A stretch of 64,000 bases of DNA, from positions 1 to 64,000 of the forward strand of contig NZ_JADZLT010000055.1 of the NCBI RefSeq assembly GCF_015904235.1, written 5' to 3'. Made by a program: the position numbers and the translations under genes. Below are positions 10,616 through 20,051 of this stretch, piece after piece. This stretch comes from Methylobrevis albus (GTDB taxonomy: Bacteria; Pseudomonadota; Alphaproteobacteria; Rhizobiales; Pleomorphomonadaceae). The notes below the pieces were generated by a model. The model had not been told where the DNA came from, did no database searches, and was given only the letters and a program-made list of their open reading frames with translations. Each line of letters begins with the position of its first letter. Position 1 is the stretch's first letter.

Positions 10616-12108
10616 GCGGCCTCCGCGATGCCGGCCGCGGCGCGGACCAGGGTTTCCGGCGTCATGCGGTCGCCCGCGACCTCGTCGATGATCCGCCCCT
10701 CGCGCATCACGATGACCCGGTCGGACATGCCCAGCACCTCGGGGATCTCCGAGCTGACCATGATCACCGCCAGCCCTTCGGCGGCGAGTTCCGCCATGAA
10801 TTCATGCACGGCGGCCTTCGAGCCGATGTCGATGCCCTTGGTCGGCTCGTCGAGGATGATGACGCGGGGCTTGGTGGCGAGCCACTTGGCGATCACCACC
10901 TTCTGCTGGTTGCCGCCGGACAGCAGCCCGAGTTCCTGGTCGAGGCTGGAGGCGCGCAGGTCGAGGCGGCGGGTGTAGTCGCGCGCGAGCCTGAATTCCT
11001 CGGCGAGGCGCAGGAAGCCATTTCGGCTGGTGCGCGCGAGCGACGGCAGCGTGACGTTCTGGAAGATCGGCAGGCCGCGGATCGCCCCCTGCCGCCCGCG
11101 GTCCTCGGGGACATAGACGATGCCGGCGGCGATCGCCTCGTGGGTCGAGCGGATCACGCGCACCTCGCCGTCGATCCGCACCGCCCCCTTTGATGGGGTG
11201 GTGATGCCGCACAGCGCCTGCATCACTTCGGACCGGCCGGCGCCGACGAGGCCGTAGAAGCCGAGGATCTCGCCCCGGTGCAGGGTGAAGCCGATGTCGG
11301 CGAACTCGGTCGGGTGGCAGTAGCCGGCAACCGTGAGCACCGGCGGGCCGATGTTGTGGCTGCGCGGCGGGAAGATCTGGTCGACGCTGCGGCCGACCAT
11401 CATCTGCACCAGCTCGCCCTCGGTGACGGCCGACATCGCGCCTTCGCCGACGAACTGGCCGTCGCGGAACACGGTGTAGCGCTCGGCGATGCGGAACACC
11501 TCGTCGAACTTGTGGCTGATGAACAGGATCGCCTTGCCCTGCCGCTTCAGCGTCTCGACGAGATCGTAGAGCTCGTGGATCTCCTTGTGGCTGAGCGCCG
11601 CGGTGGGTTCGTCGAGGATGACGACCCGCGCCTCGGTGGAGAGCGCCCGCGCAATCGCCACGAGGTGCTTCGAGGCGATGCCGAGGTCGCCGAGCCGGAG
11701 ATCGGGGTTCAGCGTCGCGCCGATGCTGGCGAGCAGTCGCGTCGCCCCGGTGCGCATGGCGCGGCGGTCGATCAGGCCGAAGCGGGTGCGCGGCGCGTGG
11801 CCGAGCCAGATGTTCTCGGCGACCGACAGCTCGTCGAACAGCACGGTTTCCTGATGGATGGCCGTGACGCCGGCGCGGGACGCATCCTGCGCCGAGGCGA
11901 AGCGGATCGGCGTGCCGTCGATCTCGATGCTGCCCTCTTCGGGCTGGTAGATGCCGGTCAACACCTTGACGATGGTGGACTTGCCGGCCCCGTTCTCGCC
12001 GATCAGCGCGGTCACCTGCCCGGGATAGAGGTCGAGCTGTACGCCTTGCAGCGCCTTCACACCCGGAAACGACTTGGAGATGCCGCGCAGCGACAGGACG
12101 GGTTTCAC
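10612..12108 (-). CDS. rhaT: Rhamnose ABC transporter double ATP-binding protein
   Basis: A 498-residue protein with two fused nucleotide-binding domains, as in RbsA/AraG. The first has the Walker A loop GENGAGKST and Walker B VVILDEPTAAL. The second has the divergent loop GLVGAGRSEV, the signature LSGGNQQKVV and VIILDEPTKGID. It drives uptake through RhaP/RhaQ. Translation starts at GTG (12106-12108); no nearby ATG exists. About 65 bases separate it from the binding-protein gene upstream, a common place for differential expression of the binding protein. Confidence 0.93.
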   Translation of the reverse strand: MKPVLSLRGISKSFPGVKALQGVQLDLYPGQVTALIGENGAGKSTIVKVLTGIYQPEEGSIEIDGTPIRFASAQDASRAGVTAIHQETVLFDELSVAENIWLGHAPRTRFGLIDRRAMRTGATRLLASIGATLNPDLRLGDLGIASKHLVAIARALSTEARVVILDEPTAALSHKEIHELYDLVETLKRQGKAILFISHKFDEVFRIAERYTVFRDGQFVGEGAMSAVTEGELVQMMVGRSVDQIFPPRSHNIGPPVLTVAGYCHPTEFADIGFTLHRGEILGFYGLVGAGRSEVMQALCGITTPSKGAVRIDGEVRVIRSTHEAIAAGIVYVPEDRGRQGAIRGLPIFQNVTLPSLARTSRNGFLRLAEEFRLARDYTRRLDLRASSLDQELGLLSGGNQQKVVIAKWLATKPRVIILDEPTKGIDIGSKAAVHEFMAELAAEGLAVIMVSSEIPEVLGMSDRVIVMREGRIIDEVAGDRMTPETLVRAAAGIAEAA

Positions 12109-12172
12109 TGAACCACCTTCGGGAAAATGTGCCCCGGCCGTCGATGCCGACAGCCGGGGCTGGCCTGACAGA

Positions 12173-13165
12173 TCAGAAGATCGACTTGAACTCGGCGATG
12201 TTCGACTTGTCGTAGGTGAAGGGGTCCGACATCGCCGCCTCGTTGTTGTCGTCGAGGGTGGCAGAGCCCATGCGGCCCATCGGGATCGCGGCGCCCGGCG
12301 CGGCGGTCGCGGTGCCCTTGTGCAGGTTGTAGGCGATCATCGTCGCGGAGTAGCCGAGGTCGATCGGGTTCCAGATCGCGAAGCTGACGGTGGCGCCCGA
12401 TTCCACGGCGCCCGCCATTTCCGACGGCAGGCCGAGGCCGGTGACGTTGATCTCGCCGATCTTGCCGGCGTCGGTGACGGCCTGCGAGGCGGCGAGGATG
12501 CCCACCGTCGTCGGCGCGATGATCGCCTTGAGGTTCGGGTAGGTCGACATCAGGCCCTGCGCTTCGCGGTAGGACTTGTCGGCGAGATCGTCGCCGTAGA
12601 CCGTGGCGACGAGGTTGATGCCGGGGTAGTTCGGCAGCACCTTGGTCGCTTCTTCGATCCAGATGTTCTGGTTGGTCGAGGTCGAGGTCGCCGACAGGAT
12701 GGCGACGTCGCCGCCGTCCGGCATGTGGTCGGCGGCGAGCTTGATGATCGTGTTGCCGATCAGCGCGCTCGACGACGGGTTGAGGTGCATCTGGCGGCCG
12801 GCAGGGGCGACGCCCGAATCCCACGAAATCACCGTGATGCCGCGGTCCATCGCCTTCTTCAGCGCCGGGGCGACGGCGTCCGGGTCGTTGGCGGAGATGG
12901 CGATCGCGTCGACGCCCTGGGCGATCAGCGCGTTGATCACCTCGATCTGGCCCTCGGCGGTGGTGCTGGTCGGGCCGGTGTAGATGATCTCGACATCGCC
13001 GAGTTCGGTGGCGGCCTCTTCGGCGCCCTTCGCGGCGGCTTCGAAGAAGCCGATGCCCAGCGCCTTCACCAGCAGCGCGATCTTGACGTTTTCGGCCGAT
13101 GCGGCCTGCGTCATCAGCAACGTCGCCACGGCGGCGGTCGTCAGCGTCTTCTTCCAGATACCCAT
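12173..13165 (-). CDS. rhaS: Periplasmic rhamnose-binding protein
   Basis: A 330-residue binding protein of the RbsB/periplasmic-binding-protein 1 type. A signal peptide covers about residues 1-24 (MGIWKKTLTTAAVATLLMTQ, then AASA). The mature part has the sugar-binding blocks AISANDPDAVAPALKKAMD and VISWDSGV. It captures L-rhamnose for RhaTPQ. The start ATG is preceded by GGGAGGAGAACATC, the strongest ribosome site in this operon, as expected for an abundant binding protein. It is the first transporter gene after the regulator rhaR. Confidence 0.92.
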   Translation of the reverse strand: MGIWKKTLTTAAVATLLMTQAASAENVKIALLVKALGIGFFEAAAKGAEEAATELGDVEIIYTGPTSTTAEGQIEVINALIAQGVDAIAISANDPDAVAPALKKAMDRGITVISWDSGVAPAGRQMHLNPSSSALIGNTIIKLAADHMPDGGDVAILSATSTSTNQNIWIEEATKVLPNYPGINLVATVYGDDLADKSYREAQGLMSTYPNLKAIIAPTTVGILAASQAVTDAGKIGEINVTGLGLPSEMAGAVESGATVSFAIWNPIDLGYSATMIAYNLHKGTATAAPGAAIPMGRMGSATLDDNNEAAMSDPFTYDKSNIAEFKSIF

Positions 13166-13199
13166 GATGTTCTCCTCCCGGTCAGTTTTTTCATCCGCG

Positions 13200-14012
13200 T
13201 CAGGCCTCGCCCGCGCGGTCCTCTGCCTTGTCCGCGGCGCCGACGCGCGCCACGACCAATCCGACGCCCGCCGCCTCGAGCATGGCGGCGGCACGATCGT
13301 CGATCCCGTCATCGGTGATGACGGTGTGAATGCGCGCCAGCGGGCACAGCAGCAGGCTGGAGCGGGCGGCGAACTTGCTGCTGTCGGCGAGCACGATGAG
13401 TTCGTCGGCCTGGCCGATCAGCTTCTGCTCGGCCTGCACCAGCATCGGATCGCCCTCCATCAGCCCGAGCGGGCCGAGGCCGCGGCAGCCCATGAACATG
13501 CGCGTCGCATAGAAATTGCGGCTGCCGTCCTCGTCGAACGGCGACAGGATGATGTTCTGCTCGCGGTAGATGGCGCCGGCCGGCAGCAGCACGGTGTTCT
13601 TCGAGTGCTTCAGCAGGTGCTCGGCGATCGGAAAGCTGTTGGTGAAGACCTGCAGGCGCTTGGCGGTGAGCAGGTGCACCATCTGGAACGTCGTGGTGCC
13701 GCCGTTGATGATGATCGCCTCGCCGTCGGTGCAGAGATCGACGGCGGCCCGCGCGATCGCCCGCTTCTGGGCGAGCCGGATGCCCTCGTTCACGCTGAAC
13801 GGGCGCGCGTTGATGCTGACGAACTGCGGCGGCGAGATCGATTCCGCCCCGCCGCGGACCCGGCGGAGCTTCTTCTGGACGTGCAGCGCCGCGATGTCGC
13901 GCCGGATCGTGGCCTCGCTCGCGCCGGTCAGCGTCACGAGATCCGCCACGTTGACCACGGGGCGGCCCTCGACGGCCGACAGGATGATCCGGTGGCGTTC
14001 GCTTTCGTGCAT
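13200..14012 (-). CDS. rhaR: DeoR-family transcriptional repressor of rhamnose genes
   Basis: A 270-residue DeoR-type regulator. The helix-turn-helix is at about residues 6-57 (LVTLTGASEATIRRDIAAL). The C-terminal sugar-phosphate sensor has GGTTTFQMVHLL, IILSPFDEDGSR, LIVLADSSKF and VITDDGIDD. It heads the rhaRSTPQUK operon and is divergent from rhaD. The ATG at 14012 follows GGAGGACGAC. It should bind the phased TGATYG repeats at 14055-14121 and be released by a pathway intermediate. Confidence 0.92.
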   Translation of the reverse strand: MHESERHRIILSAVEGRPVVNVADLVTLTGASEATIRRDIAALHVQKKLRRVRGGAESISPPQFVSINARPFSVNEGIRLAQKRAIARAAVDLCTDGEAIIINGGTTTFQMVHLLTAKRLQVFTNSFPIAEHLLKHSKNTVLLPAGAIYREQNIILSPFDEDGSRNFYATRMFMGCRGLGPLGLMEGDPMLVQAEQKLIGQADELIVLADSSKFAARSSLLLCPLARIHTVITDDGIDDRAAAMLEAAGVGLVVARVGAADKAEDRAGEA

Positions 14013-14172
14013 GTCGTCCTCCTGCCACCAGTCTCGCTCAGAATCGCGCGCTGTCAATCATTTTCGATCATTTATCGCGATATTGCAGCGCAACATGATC
14101 GTTAGTGATTGAATTTGATTGACTTGCTGACCGTTTCCGTCGCAGTTTGGCGTCAGATCAGGGGAGGCCGCG
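14013..14172. promoter_or_regulatory. rhaR-rhaD divergent promoter with phased operator repeats
   Basis: Hexamers TGATCG/TGATTG recur at exactly 10-base spacing: TGATCG 14096, TGATTG 14106 and TGATTG 14116 on the plus strand, and CGATCA 14065 and CAATCA 14055 facing the other way. The two blocks form an inverted pair about 25 bases apart around 14083, with the palindrome TATCGCGATA (14073-14082) inside. Helically phased, mirrored half-sites between the two operons are what a DeoR repressor such as RhaR would use to control both directions. Confidence 0.75.
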
Positions 14173-16269
14173 ATGTCTGCGCGCGAAAATCATTTGAAGA
14201 ATCTGTGGGATGACACCCGCGCCGCCGGCATGAGCGAGTCGGAGAAGCTGCTCTATCGGTCGAACCTGCTCGGATCGGAGAAGCGGGTAACGAATTACGG
14301 CGGTGGCAACACCAGCGCCAAGGTGATGGAGCGCGACCCGCTGACCGGCGCGATGGTCGAGGTGCTGTGGGTCAAGGGCTCGGGCGGCGACATCGGCTCG
14401 ATGAAGATGGACGGCTTCTCGACGCTCTACATGGAGAAGCTCGGCGCGCTGAAGGGCATGTACCGGGGGGTTGAGTTCGAGGACGAGATGGTGGGCTACC
14501 TGCCGCACTGCACGTTCAACCTCAACCCGCGCGCCGCCAGCATCGACACGCCGCTGCACGCCTATGTCCCGCGCAAGCACGTCGACCACGTGCATTCGGA
14601 CGCGATCATCGCGCTCGCCGCCTCGGTCAATTCGAAGGAACTGACGGAAAAAGTGTTCGGCAGCGAGATCGGCTGGCTGCCGTGGAAGAAGCCGGGCTAC
14701 GAGCTCGGCCTCTGGCTCGGCAAGCTCGCGGCGGAGAACCCGGAGATGCGCGGCGCGGTGCTCGAGAGCCACGGGCTGTTCACCTGGGCGGACGACGCGC
14801 GCGACTGCTATCTCACCACGCTCGAGATCATCAACCGGGCGGCGGACTGGCTGGAGACGGAATCCGCGGGCAAGCCGGCCTTCGGCGGCGCAAAGCTGCC
14901 GACGCTGGCGCCGGCCGAGCGGCGGGCGACGGCGGCGCGGCTGATGCCGGTGATCCGCGGCCTGATCTCGAAGGACCGCTACAAGGTCGGGCATTTCGAC
15001 GACAGCCCCGCGGTGCTGGAGTTCGTCGGCTCGCCGATGCTGGAAACGCTCGCCCCGATGGGCACGTCCTGCCCCGACCATTTCCTGCGCACCAAGATCC
15101 GGCCGCTGGTGGTCGATTTCGATCCGGCAGCTCCCGATCTCGACGCGACGCTCGCCAGCCTGCCGGCCGCGGTCGAGGCCTACCGCGCCGACTACGCCGC
15201 CTATTACGCGCGCTGCCGGCATCCGGACAGCCCGGCGCTGCGCGACCCCAACGCGGTCGTCTACCTCGTCCCCGGCGTCGGCATGATCACCTTCGCGCTC
15301 GACAAGGCGACGGCGCGGATCTCGGGCGAGTTCTACGTCAACGCGATCAACGTGATGCGCGGCGCCAGCGCCGTCTCCACCTATCAGGGCCTGCCCGAAC
15401 AGGAAGCCTTCGACATCGAGTACTGGCTGCTCGAAGAGGCGAAGCTGCAGCGGATGCCGCGGCCGAAGGCGCTGGCCGGCCGGGTGGCGCTGGTCACCGG
15501 CGGCGCCGGCGGCATCGGCTCGGCCACGGCGGAGCGGCTGCTGAAGGACGGCGCCTGCGTGCTCATCGCCGATATCGACGCGGCGGCGGCCGAGGACGTC
15601 GCGGCAAGCCTCGCGCGCAGCTACGGCGCCGACGTCGTGCGGGCGACCGCGATGAACGTCACCGACGAGGCGCAGGTGATCGACGCCTTCGCGGTCAGCG
15701 CGGTCGAGTTCGGCGGCGTCGACATCCTGGTGTCGAACGCCGGCATCGCGTCCTCGGCGCCGATCGAGGCGACCACGCTGGCGCTGTGGAACCGCAACAT
15801 GGACATCCTCTCGACCGGCTATTTCCTCGTCAGCCGCGAGGCGTTCCGGATGCTGCGCAGCCAGGGCATCGGCGGATCGGTGATCTTCGTCGCATCGAAG
15901 AACGGTCTCGCCGCCAGCCCCAACGCCGCCGCCTACTGCACGGCCAAGGCCGCCGAGATCCACCTCGCCCGGTGCCTCGCACTGGAGGGGGCCGAAGGCG
16001 GCATCCGGGTCAACGTGGTCAATCCGGACGCGGTGCTGCGCGGCTCGAAGATCTGGTCGGGCGAATGGCTGACCCAGCGGGCGAGCACCTACGACACCGA
16101 CAAGGACGGGCTCGAGGAGATGTATCGCCAGCGCTCGCTGCTGAAGCGCGCCGTGCTGCCCGAAGACGTCGCCGAGGGCGTCTACTTCTTCGCGTCAGAC
16201 CTGTCGGCGAAATCCACCGGCAACATTCTCAACGTGGACGCCGGCAACAAGGAAGCCTTCACGCGCTAG
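14173..16269 (+). CDS. rhaD: Bifunctional rhamnulose-1-phosphate aldolase / L-lactaldehyde dehydrogenase
   Basis: A 698-residue fusion. Residues 1 to about 420 are a class II aldolase with metal-binding histidines in DHVHSDAIIALA and ESHGLFTW. Residues from about 435 are a short-chain dehydrogenase with the cofactor loop TGGAGGIGSATAE, SNAGIASS and the catalytic YCTAK. The aldolase should split rhamnulose 1-phosphate into dihydroxyacetone phosphate and L-lactaldehyde, and the dehydrogenase should act on the aldehyde product. The start follows GGGGAGG. It is divergent from rhaR and forms an operon with rhaI 28 bases downstream. Confidence 0.92.
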   Translation: MSARENHLKNLWDDTRAAGMSESEKLLYRSNLLGSEKRVTNYGGGNTSAKVMERDPLTGAMVEVLWVKGSGGDIGSMKMDGFSTLYMEKLGALKGMYRGVEFEDEMVGYLPHCTFNLNPRAASIDTPLHAYVPRKHVDHVHSDAIIALAASVNSKELTEKVFGSEIGWLPWKKPGYELGLWLGKLAAENPEMRGAVLESHGLFTWADDARDCYLTTLEIINRAADWLETESAGKPAFGGAKLPTLAPAERRATAARLMPVIRGLISKDRYKVGHFDDSPAVLEFVGSPMLETLAPMGTSCPDHFLRTKIRPLVVDFDPAAPDLDATLASLPAAVEAYRADYAAYYARCRHPDSPALRDPNAVVYLVPGVGMITFALDKATARISGEFYVNAINVMRGASAVSTYQGLPEQEAFDIEYWLLEEAKLQRMPRPKALAGRVALVTGGAGGIGSATAERLLKDGACVLIADIDAAAAEDVAASLARSYGADVVRATAMNVTDEAQVIDAFAVSAVEFGGVDILVSNAGIASSAPIEATTLALWNRNMDILSTGYFLVSREAFRMLRSQGIGGSVIFVASKNGLAASPNAAAYCTAKAAEIHLARCLALEGAEGGIRVNVVNPDAVLRGSKIWSGEWLTQRASTYDTDKDGLEEMYRQRSLLKRAVLPEDVAEGVYFFASDLSAKSTGNILNVDAGNKEAFTR

Positions 16270-16297
16270 GCGAAGAGGGCTGCCGGGGGAGGGTGAC

Positions 16298-17542
16298 GTG
16301 ACGAACAACTATGATCTCGCGCGCGAGGCGTTCGCCGGCTGGGGCGTCGACACCGACGCCGCGATCACGGCTCTCTCCGCGGTGCCGATCTCGGTGCACT
16401 GCTGGCAGGGCGACGACGTCGGCGGTTTCGAGCGCAAGTCCGGCACCTCGGGCGGCGGCATCCAGGCGACCGGCAACCATCCGGGCCGCGCCCGCAATCC
16501 CGACGAACTCCGCGCCGACCTCGACTTCGCCTTCGCGCAGATCCCCGGGCGCCATCGCCTCAACCTGCACGCCTGCTATCTCGACACGGCCGAGCAGCCC
16601 GATCGCGACGAAATCGAGTATCGCCACTTCGCGTCCTGGGTGGACTGGGCGAAGGAGAATGGCCTCGGCCTCGACTTCAACCCGACGTTCTTTGCCCACG
16701 CCAAGGCCGACGACAACCTGACCCTGTCGCACCCCGATGCCGGGATCCGCGACTTCTGGATCGAGCACGGACGCCGCTGCCGCGAGATCGCCGCTGCGAT
16801 GGGCCGGGAGCTCGGCTCGGCGGCGGTCAACAACATCTGGGTGCCGGACGGCTCGAAGGATACGCCCGTCGACCGGATGGCGGCGCGGCGCCGGCTGGAG
16901 GCGTCGCTCGACGCGATGTTCGCCGAGACCTTTCAAAAGTCCGAACTGATCGACGCGGTGGAATCGAAGCTCTTCGGCATCGGCGTCGAATCGATGACGG
17001 TCGGCAGCCACGAGTTCTACCTCGGCTATGCCATCCGCAAGGGCACAGCGCTCTGCCTCGACATGGGGCATTTCCACCCGACCGAAAGCGTCGCCGACAA
17101 GCTCTCGGCCGTGGCGCTGTCGGTCGAGGACATCCTGCTGCACGTCTCGCGCCCGGTGCGCTGGGACAGCGACCATGTCGTGCTGCTGAACGACGACCTG
17201 CTGGCGATGGCACAGGAACTCGTCTTTGCCGACCTCCTGCCGCGCACCCGGATCGGCCTCGATTTCTTCGACGCCACGATCAGCCGCACGGCGGCCTGGG
17301 TGGTCGGCGTGCGCAACATGCAGAAGGCCCTGCTCCGGGCGTTCCTGCTGCCGCAGGCGCGGCTGAAGGCGCTGGAAGCCCGCCTCGACTACACCGCCCG
17401 CCTGGTGCTGACCGAAGAGGCCCGCGACCTGCCGTTCGCCGCGGTGTGGGCGGAGTACTGCGCGCGGGCGGAGGTGCCGGTGGGCGAGGCGCTGCTCGGG
17501 CGGCTGGAGGCCTATCAGGCGGCGGTGAGCGGGCGCGGTTAG
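16298..17542 (+). CDS. rhaI: L-rhamnose catabolism isomerase
   Basis: A 414-residue TIM-barrel isomerase of the Rhizobium/Pseudomonas stutzeri L-rhamnose isomerase type, unlike E. coli RhaA. Visible blocks include VHCWQGDDVGGFE, the metal-site region around DMGHFHPTESVADK and the HVSRPVRWDSDHV strand. It converts L-rhamnose to L-rhamnulose in the cytoplasm. The start is GTG after GGGGGAGGG. It is the second gene of rhaDI and is followed by a 150-base inverted-repeat element, with no further gene before the tRNA. Confidence 0.92.
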   Translation: MTNNYDLAREAFAGWGVDTDAAITALSAVPISVHCWQGDDVGGFERKSGTSGGGIQATGNHPGRARNPDELRADLDFAFAQIPGRHRLNLHACYLDTAEQPDRDEIEYRHFASWVDWAKENGLGLDFNPTFFAHAKADDNLTLSHPDAGIRDFWIEHGRRCREIAAAMGRELGSAAVNNIWVPDGSKDTPVDRMAARRRLEASLDAMFAETFQKSELIDAVESKLFGIGVESMTVGSHEFYLGYAIRKGTALCLDMGHFHPTESVADKLSAVALSVEDILLHVSRPVRWDSDHVVLLNDDLLAMAQELVFADLLPRTRIGLDFFDATISRTAAWVVGVRNMQKALLRAFLLPQARLKALEARLDYTARLVLTEEARDLPFAAVWAEYCARAEVPVGEALLGRLEAYQAAVSGRG

Positions 17543-17620
17543 CGGGCCGAGGCGCGGCGGGCAGGGCAGGGCAGGGAGGGCTACGTCGGCTGTCCGCGGG
17601 CGGCAGTCGGCCGATGCCTC

Positions 17621-17771
17621 GGCTTTTCCCTCGCCCTTCGAGACAGGCGCTCCGCGCCTTCCTCAGGATGAGGAAAAAGGACAAGCGTCTGCAATCAAAC
17701 AGATCTTTCGAAGGCCTCATCCTGAGGAGGCCCGCGAGGGCCGTCTCGAAGGACAAGGCCGGGTGCGCCGA
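17621..17771. repeat. Intergenic inverted-repeat element, family B, copy 1
   Basis: A region of about 150 bases with two imperfect complementary arms. The left arm contains CCTTCGAGACAGG and CTCAGGATGAGG; the right arm contains CCTCATCCTGAGG and CCGTCTCGAAGGA. A related element in the same orientation is at 41406-41560. It lies in the rest of the 400-base gap after rhaI, where nothing else but the tRNA terminator is seen. It resembles the palindromic repeats common between rhizobial genes. Confidence 0.75.
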
Positions 17772-17908
17772 CCCCGACCGTTGCTGAACCGGTCAGCAGT
17801 GGAAGATTTCCGTCGTCCCGGCTTCGGTCGTCGGGGATGAGCGCACCGCCCGCCTGCCGCAGAACGCAAAAGAGCGCCCCGCTCGTGATCGGCCAAGGTC
17901 CAAAACGC

Positions 17909-17938
17909 AAAAAACCCGGCCGCGAGGCCGGGTTTTTT
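17909..17938 (-). terminator. Rho-independent terminator of the initiator tRNA gene
   Basis: The arms AAAAAACCCGGCC (17909-17921) and GGCCGGGTTTTTT (17926-17938) form a strong stem with a four-base loop, ending in six T on either strand. It begins five bases beyond the 3' end of the minus-strand tRNA, so it should end that transcript. It is symmetric enough to work in both directions. Confidence 0.85.
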
Positions 17939-17942
17939 GTGT

Positions 17943-18019
<77 letters not shown>

Positions 18020-18417
18020 TCACAGCCGGCGGCGAACCGTCGGCGAGCGGTATCTAGCAAGTGGCGGCCGGGATGGGAAGGGCTGGACGACATTTATTTG
18101 TCATATCGGGTCTGCGCACGGCGCAGTGCGGCAGTGTCGGGCGGTGGCGCCGGGTGCGGCGCGGGCGGCGGCAACGGCGGCGTTGCGGGGTTTTTCGGGG
18201 TCAGCCGGGGCGCCTCGGCGGGGTGCGCGGGCACCGCGGACGGGGCCTGAAATAAGTTTGGCGGCCATCGCAGGCGGCGGGGGGCGGGAGTGCCGCAGGA
18301 GGGGCGGCTCAATTCCGATTGACGAAACTCGCGCGAACTTTTATTTCCTTGGAAGAAAATTCGTTTCTCCTGCGGTGCCGAAGCGGCGCCACCCCGGCGA
18401 AGGAGCCCGAGCCCGTC
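18020..18417. other. Noncoding gap between tRNA-fMet and glxB
   Basis: 398 bases without a convincing gene. The first part should hold the minus-strand promoter of the tRNA. The last ~100 bases are AT-richer and include TTTCCTTGGAAGAAA (18344-18358), a partial palindrome that could be a regulator site for glxB. No riboswitch or hairpin terminator was recognised. Confidence 0.5.
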
Positions 18418-19320
18418 ATGTGTGGGATCGTTGGACTTTTCCTGAAGAACCCCGCCCTCGAACCCGATCTCGGTCGCCACCTCGCGGCGATGCTGGAAAT
18501 GATGACGGATCGCGGGCCGGACAGCGCCGGCTTTGCCGTCTACGGCCAGCCCGGCGCCGACGGCGTCGGCAAGATCACGCTGCGCGTCGCGCCCGGCTTC
18601 GACCATGCCGCGCTGCAGGCGGCGCTCGCCGACAAGCTCGGCGCCGCGGTGGAGATCACGCCACGCGGCACGCATCTCGTGGTCGAGGTGCCCGAGGACG
18701 TGATCGAGGCCGCGACGGCGGCGATCGGGACGCTCGCGCCCGGCGCCAGCGTCGTCTCGGCGGGGCGGCGGATGGAGGTCTACAAGGAGGTCGGACTGCC
18801 GGCCGACGTCGCGCGCGCCTTCGGCCTCGCCGGCATGGCGGGCAGCCACGGCATCGGCCACACCCGCATGGCGACGGAATCGGCGGTGACGACGGCCGGG
18901 GCGCATCCCTTCTCCACCGGCCTCGACCAGTGCCTCGTCCACAACGGCTCGCTGTCGAACCACAACCAGCTGCGCCGGCGCCTGAAGCGCGAGGGGCAGA
19001 GCTTCGAGACCGAGAACGATTCGGAAGTCGCAGCCGGCTACCTGACGTCACGGCTCGCCAAGGGCGACAACCTCGGCGAGGCGCTGACCGCCGCCCTCGT
19101 CGATCTCGACGGCTTCTTCACCTTCGTCGTCGGCACCGAGACCGGCTTCGGCGTGCTGCGCGACCCGATCGCCTGCAAGCCGGCCGTGATGGCCGAGACC
19201 GACGACTGGGTCGCCTTCGGCTCGGAATTCCGCGCGCTCGCCGCCCTGCCGGGGATCGAGACCGCCCGGCTGTTCGAGCCGGAGCCCGCCACCGTCTATT
19301 TCTGGGAGCGCCATCAGTGA
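18418..19320 (+). CDS. glxB: Class II glutamine amidotransferase subunit (GlxB/MgsA-like)
   Basis: A 300-residue Ntn-hydrolase domain beginning MCGIVGLF, so Cys2 is the catalytic nucleophile once Met1 is removed. Later blocks are DRGPDSAGFAVYG, GIGHTRMATES, HPFSTGLDQCLVHNGSLSNH and NDSEVAAGYL. It releases ammonia from glutamine for a glutamate-synthase-like partner. It is equivalent to the N-terminal domain of GltB made as a free subunit. The ATG follows AAGGAG. The stop overlaps the GTG start of glxC, so the three genes are coupled. Confidence 0.9.
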   Translation: MCGIVGLFLKNPALEPDLGRHLAAMLEMMTDRGPDSAGFAVYGQPGADGVGKITLRVAPGFDHAALQAALADKLGAAVEITPRGTHLVVEVPEDVIEAATAAIGTLAPGASVVSAGRRMEVYKEVGLPADVARAFGLAGMAGSHGIGHTRMATESAVTTAGAHPFSTGLDQCLVHNGSLSNHNQLRRRLKREGQSFETENDSEVAAGYLTSRLAKGDNLGEALTAALVDLDGFFTFVVGTETGFGVLRDPIACKPAVMAETDDWVAFGSEFRALAALPGIETARLFEPEPATVYFWERHQ

Positions 19321-20051
19321 CGCCAGCGCCGAACCTTGCGACCGCCGGCCTCGCCGGACCGGAGGCCGAGACGATCGACCTTGGCACCGACAGCGTCCGC
19401 GACCTCAACAGCCGCCTGCAGGCGGTGCAGCCCGGCGCCAACGCGACCCGTTTCCACGTGCTGAACCCGGCCGGGCGCCACGCGCTCGCCGTCGGGCTCA
19501 CCGCGCCGCTCAGCGTCGAGATCGACGGCCATGCCGGCTACTACTGCGCCGGCATGAACGCGCTCGCGAGCGTGACGGTGAACGGCAACACCGGCATCGG
19601 CGTCGCCGAGAACATGATGTCGGGCTTCGTGCACGTGAAGGGCGATGCCGGCGCCTCGGCCGGGGCGACGGCGCACGGCGGCATGCTGCTCGTCGAGGGC
19701 AATGCCGCCTCGCGCTGCGGCATCTCGATGAAGGGCATCGACATCGTCGTGAAGGGTTCGGTCGGGGCGATGTCGGCGTTCATGGCGCAGGCCGGCACGC
19801 TGATCGTGCTCGGCGACGCCGGCGATGCGCTGGGCGATTCCATCTATGAGGCGCGGCTCTACGTGCGCGGCACGGTGAAGAGCCTCGGCGCCGACTGCAT
19901 CGAGAAGCCGATGCGCGACGAGCACCGCGCCGAGATCGCCGAAAAGCTCGCGGCGGCCGGGATCACCGGCGTCGATGTCGGCGCGTTCCGCCGCTACGGC
20001 TCGGCCCGCGGCCTCTACAACTTCCACGTCGACAACGCCGGGGCCTATTGA
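19317..20051 (+). CDS. glxC: GXGXG-domain glutamate-synthase-like subunit
   Basis: A 244-residue protein equivalent to the C-terminal beta-helix domain of glutamate synthase. Regular glycine-rich turns run through residues 85-190 (GNTGIGVAENMMSG, KGDAGASAGATAHGG, GDAGDALGDS). In GltB this domain is structural and helps form the ammonia tunnel. The start is a GTG overlapping the glxB stop, and the gene ends in an ATGA overlap with glxD. A tightly coupled three-subunit synthase is the glx/mgs arrangement. Confidence 0.9.
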   Translation: MTPAPNLATAGLAGPEAETIDLGTDSVRDLNSRLQAVQPGANATRFHVLNPAGRHALAVGLTAPLSVEIDGHAGYYCAGMNALASVTVNGNTGIGVAENMMSGFVHVKGDAGASAGATAHGGMLLVEGNAASRCGISMKGIDIVVKGSVGAMSAFMAQAGTLIVLGDAGDALGDSIYEARLYVRGTVKSLGADCIEKPMRDEHRAEIAEKLAAAGITGVDVGAFRRYGSARGLYNFHVDNAGAY

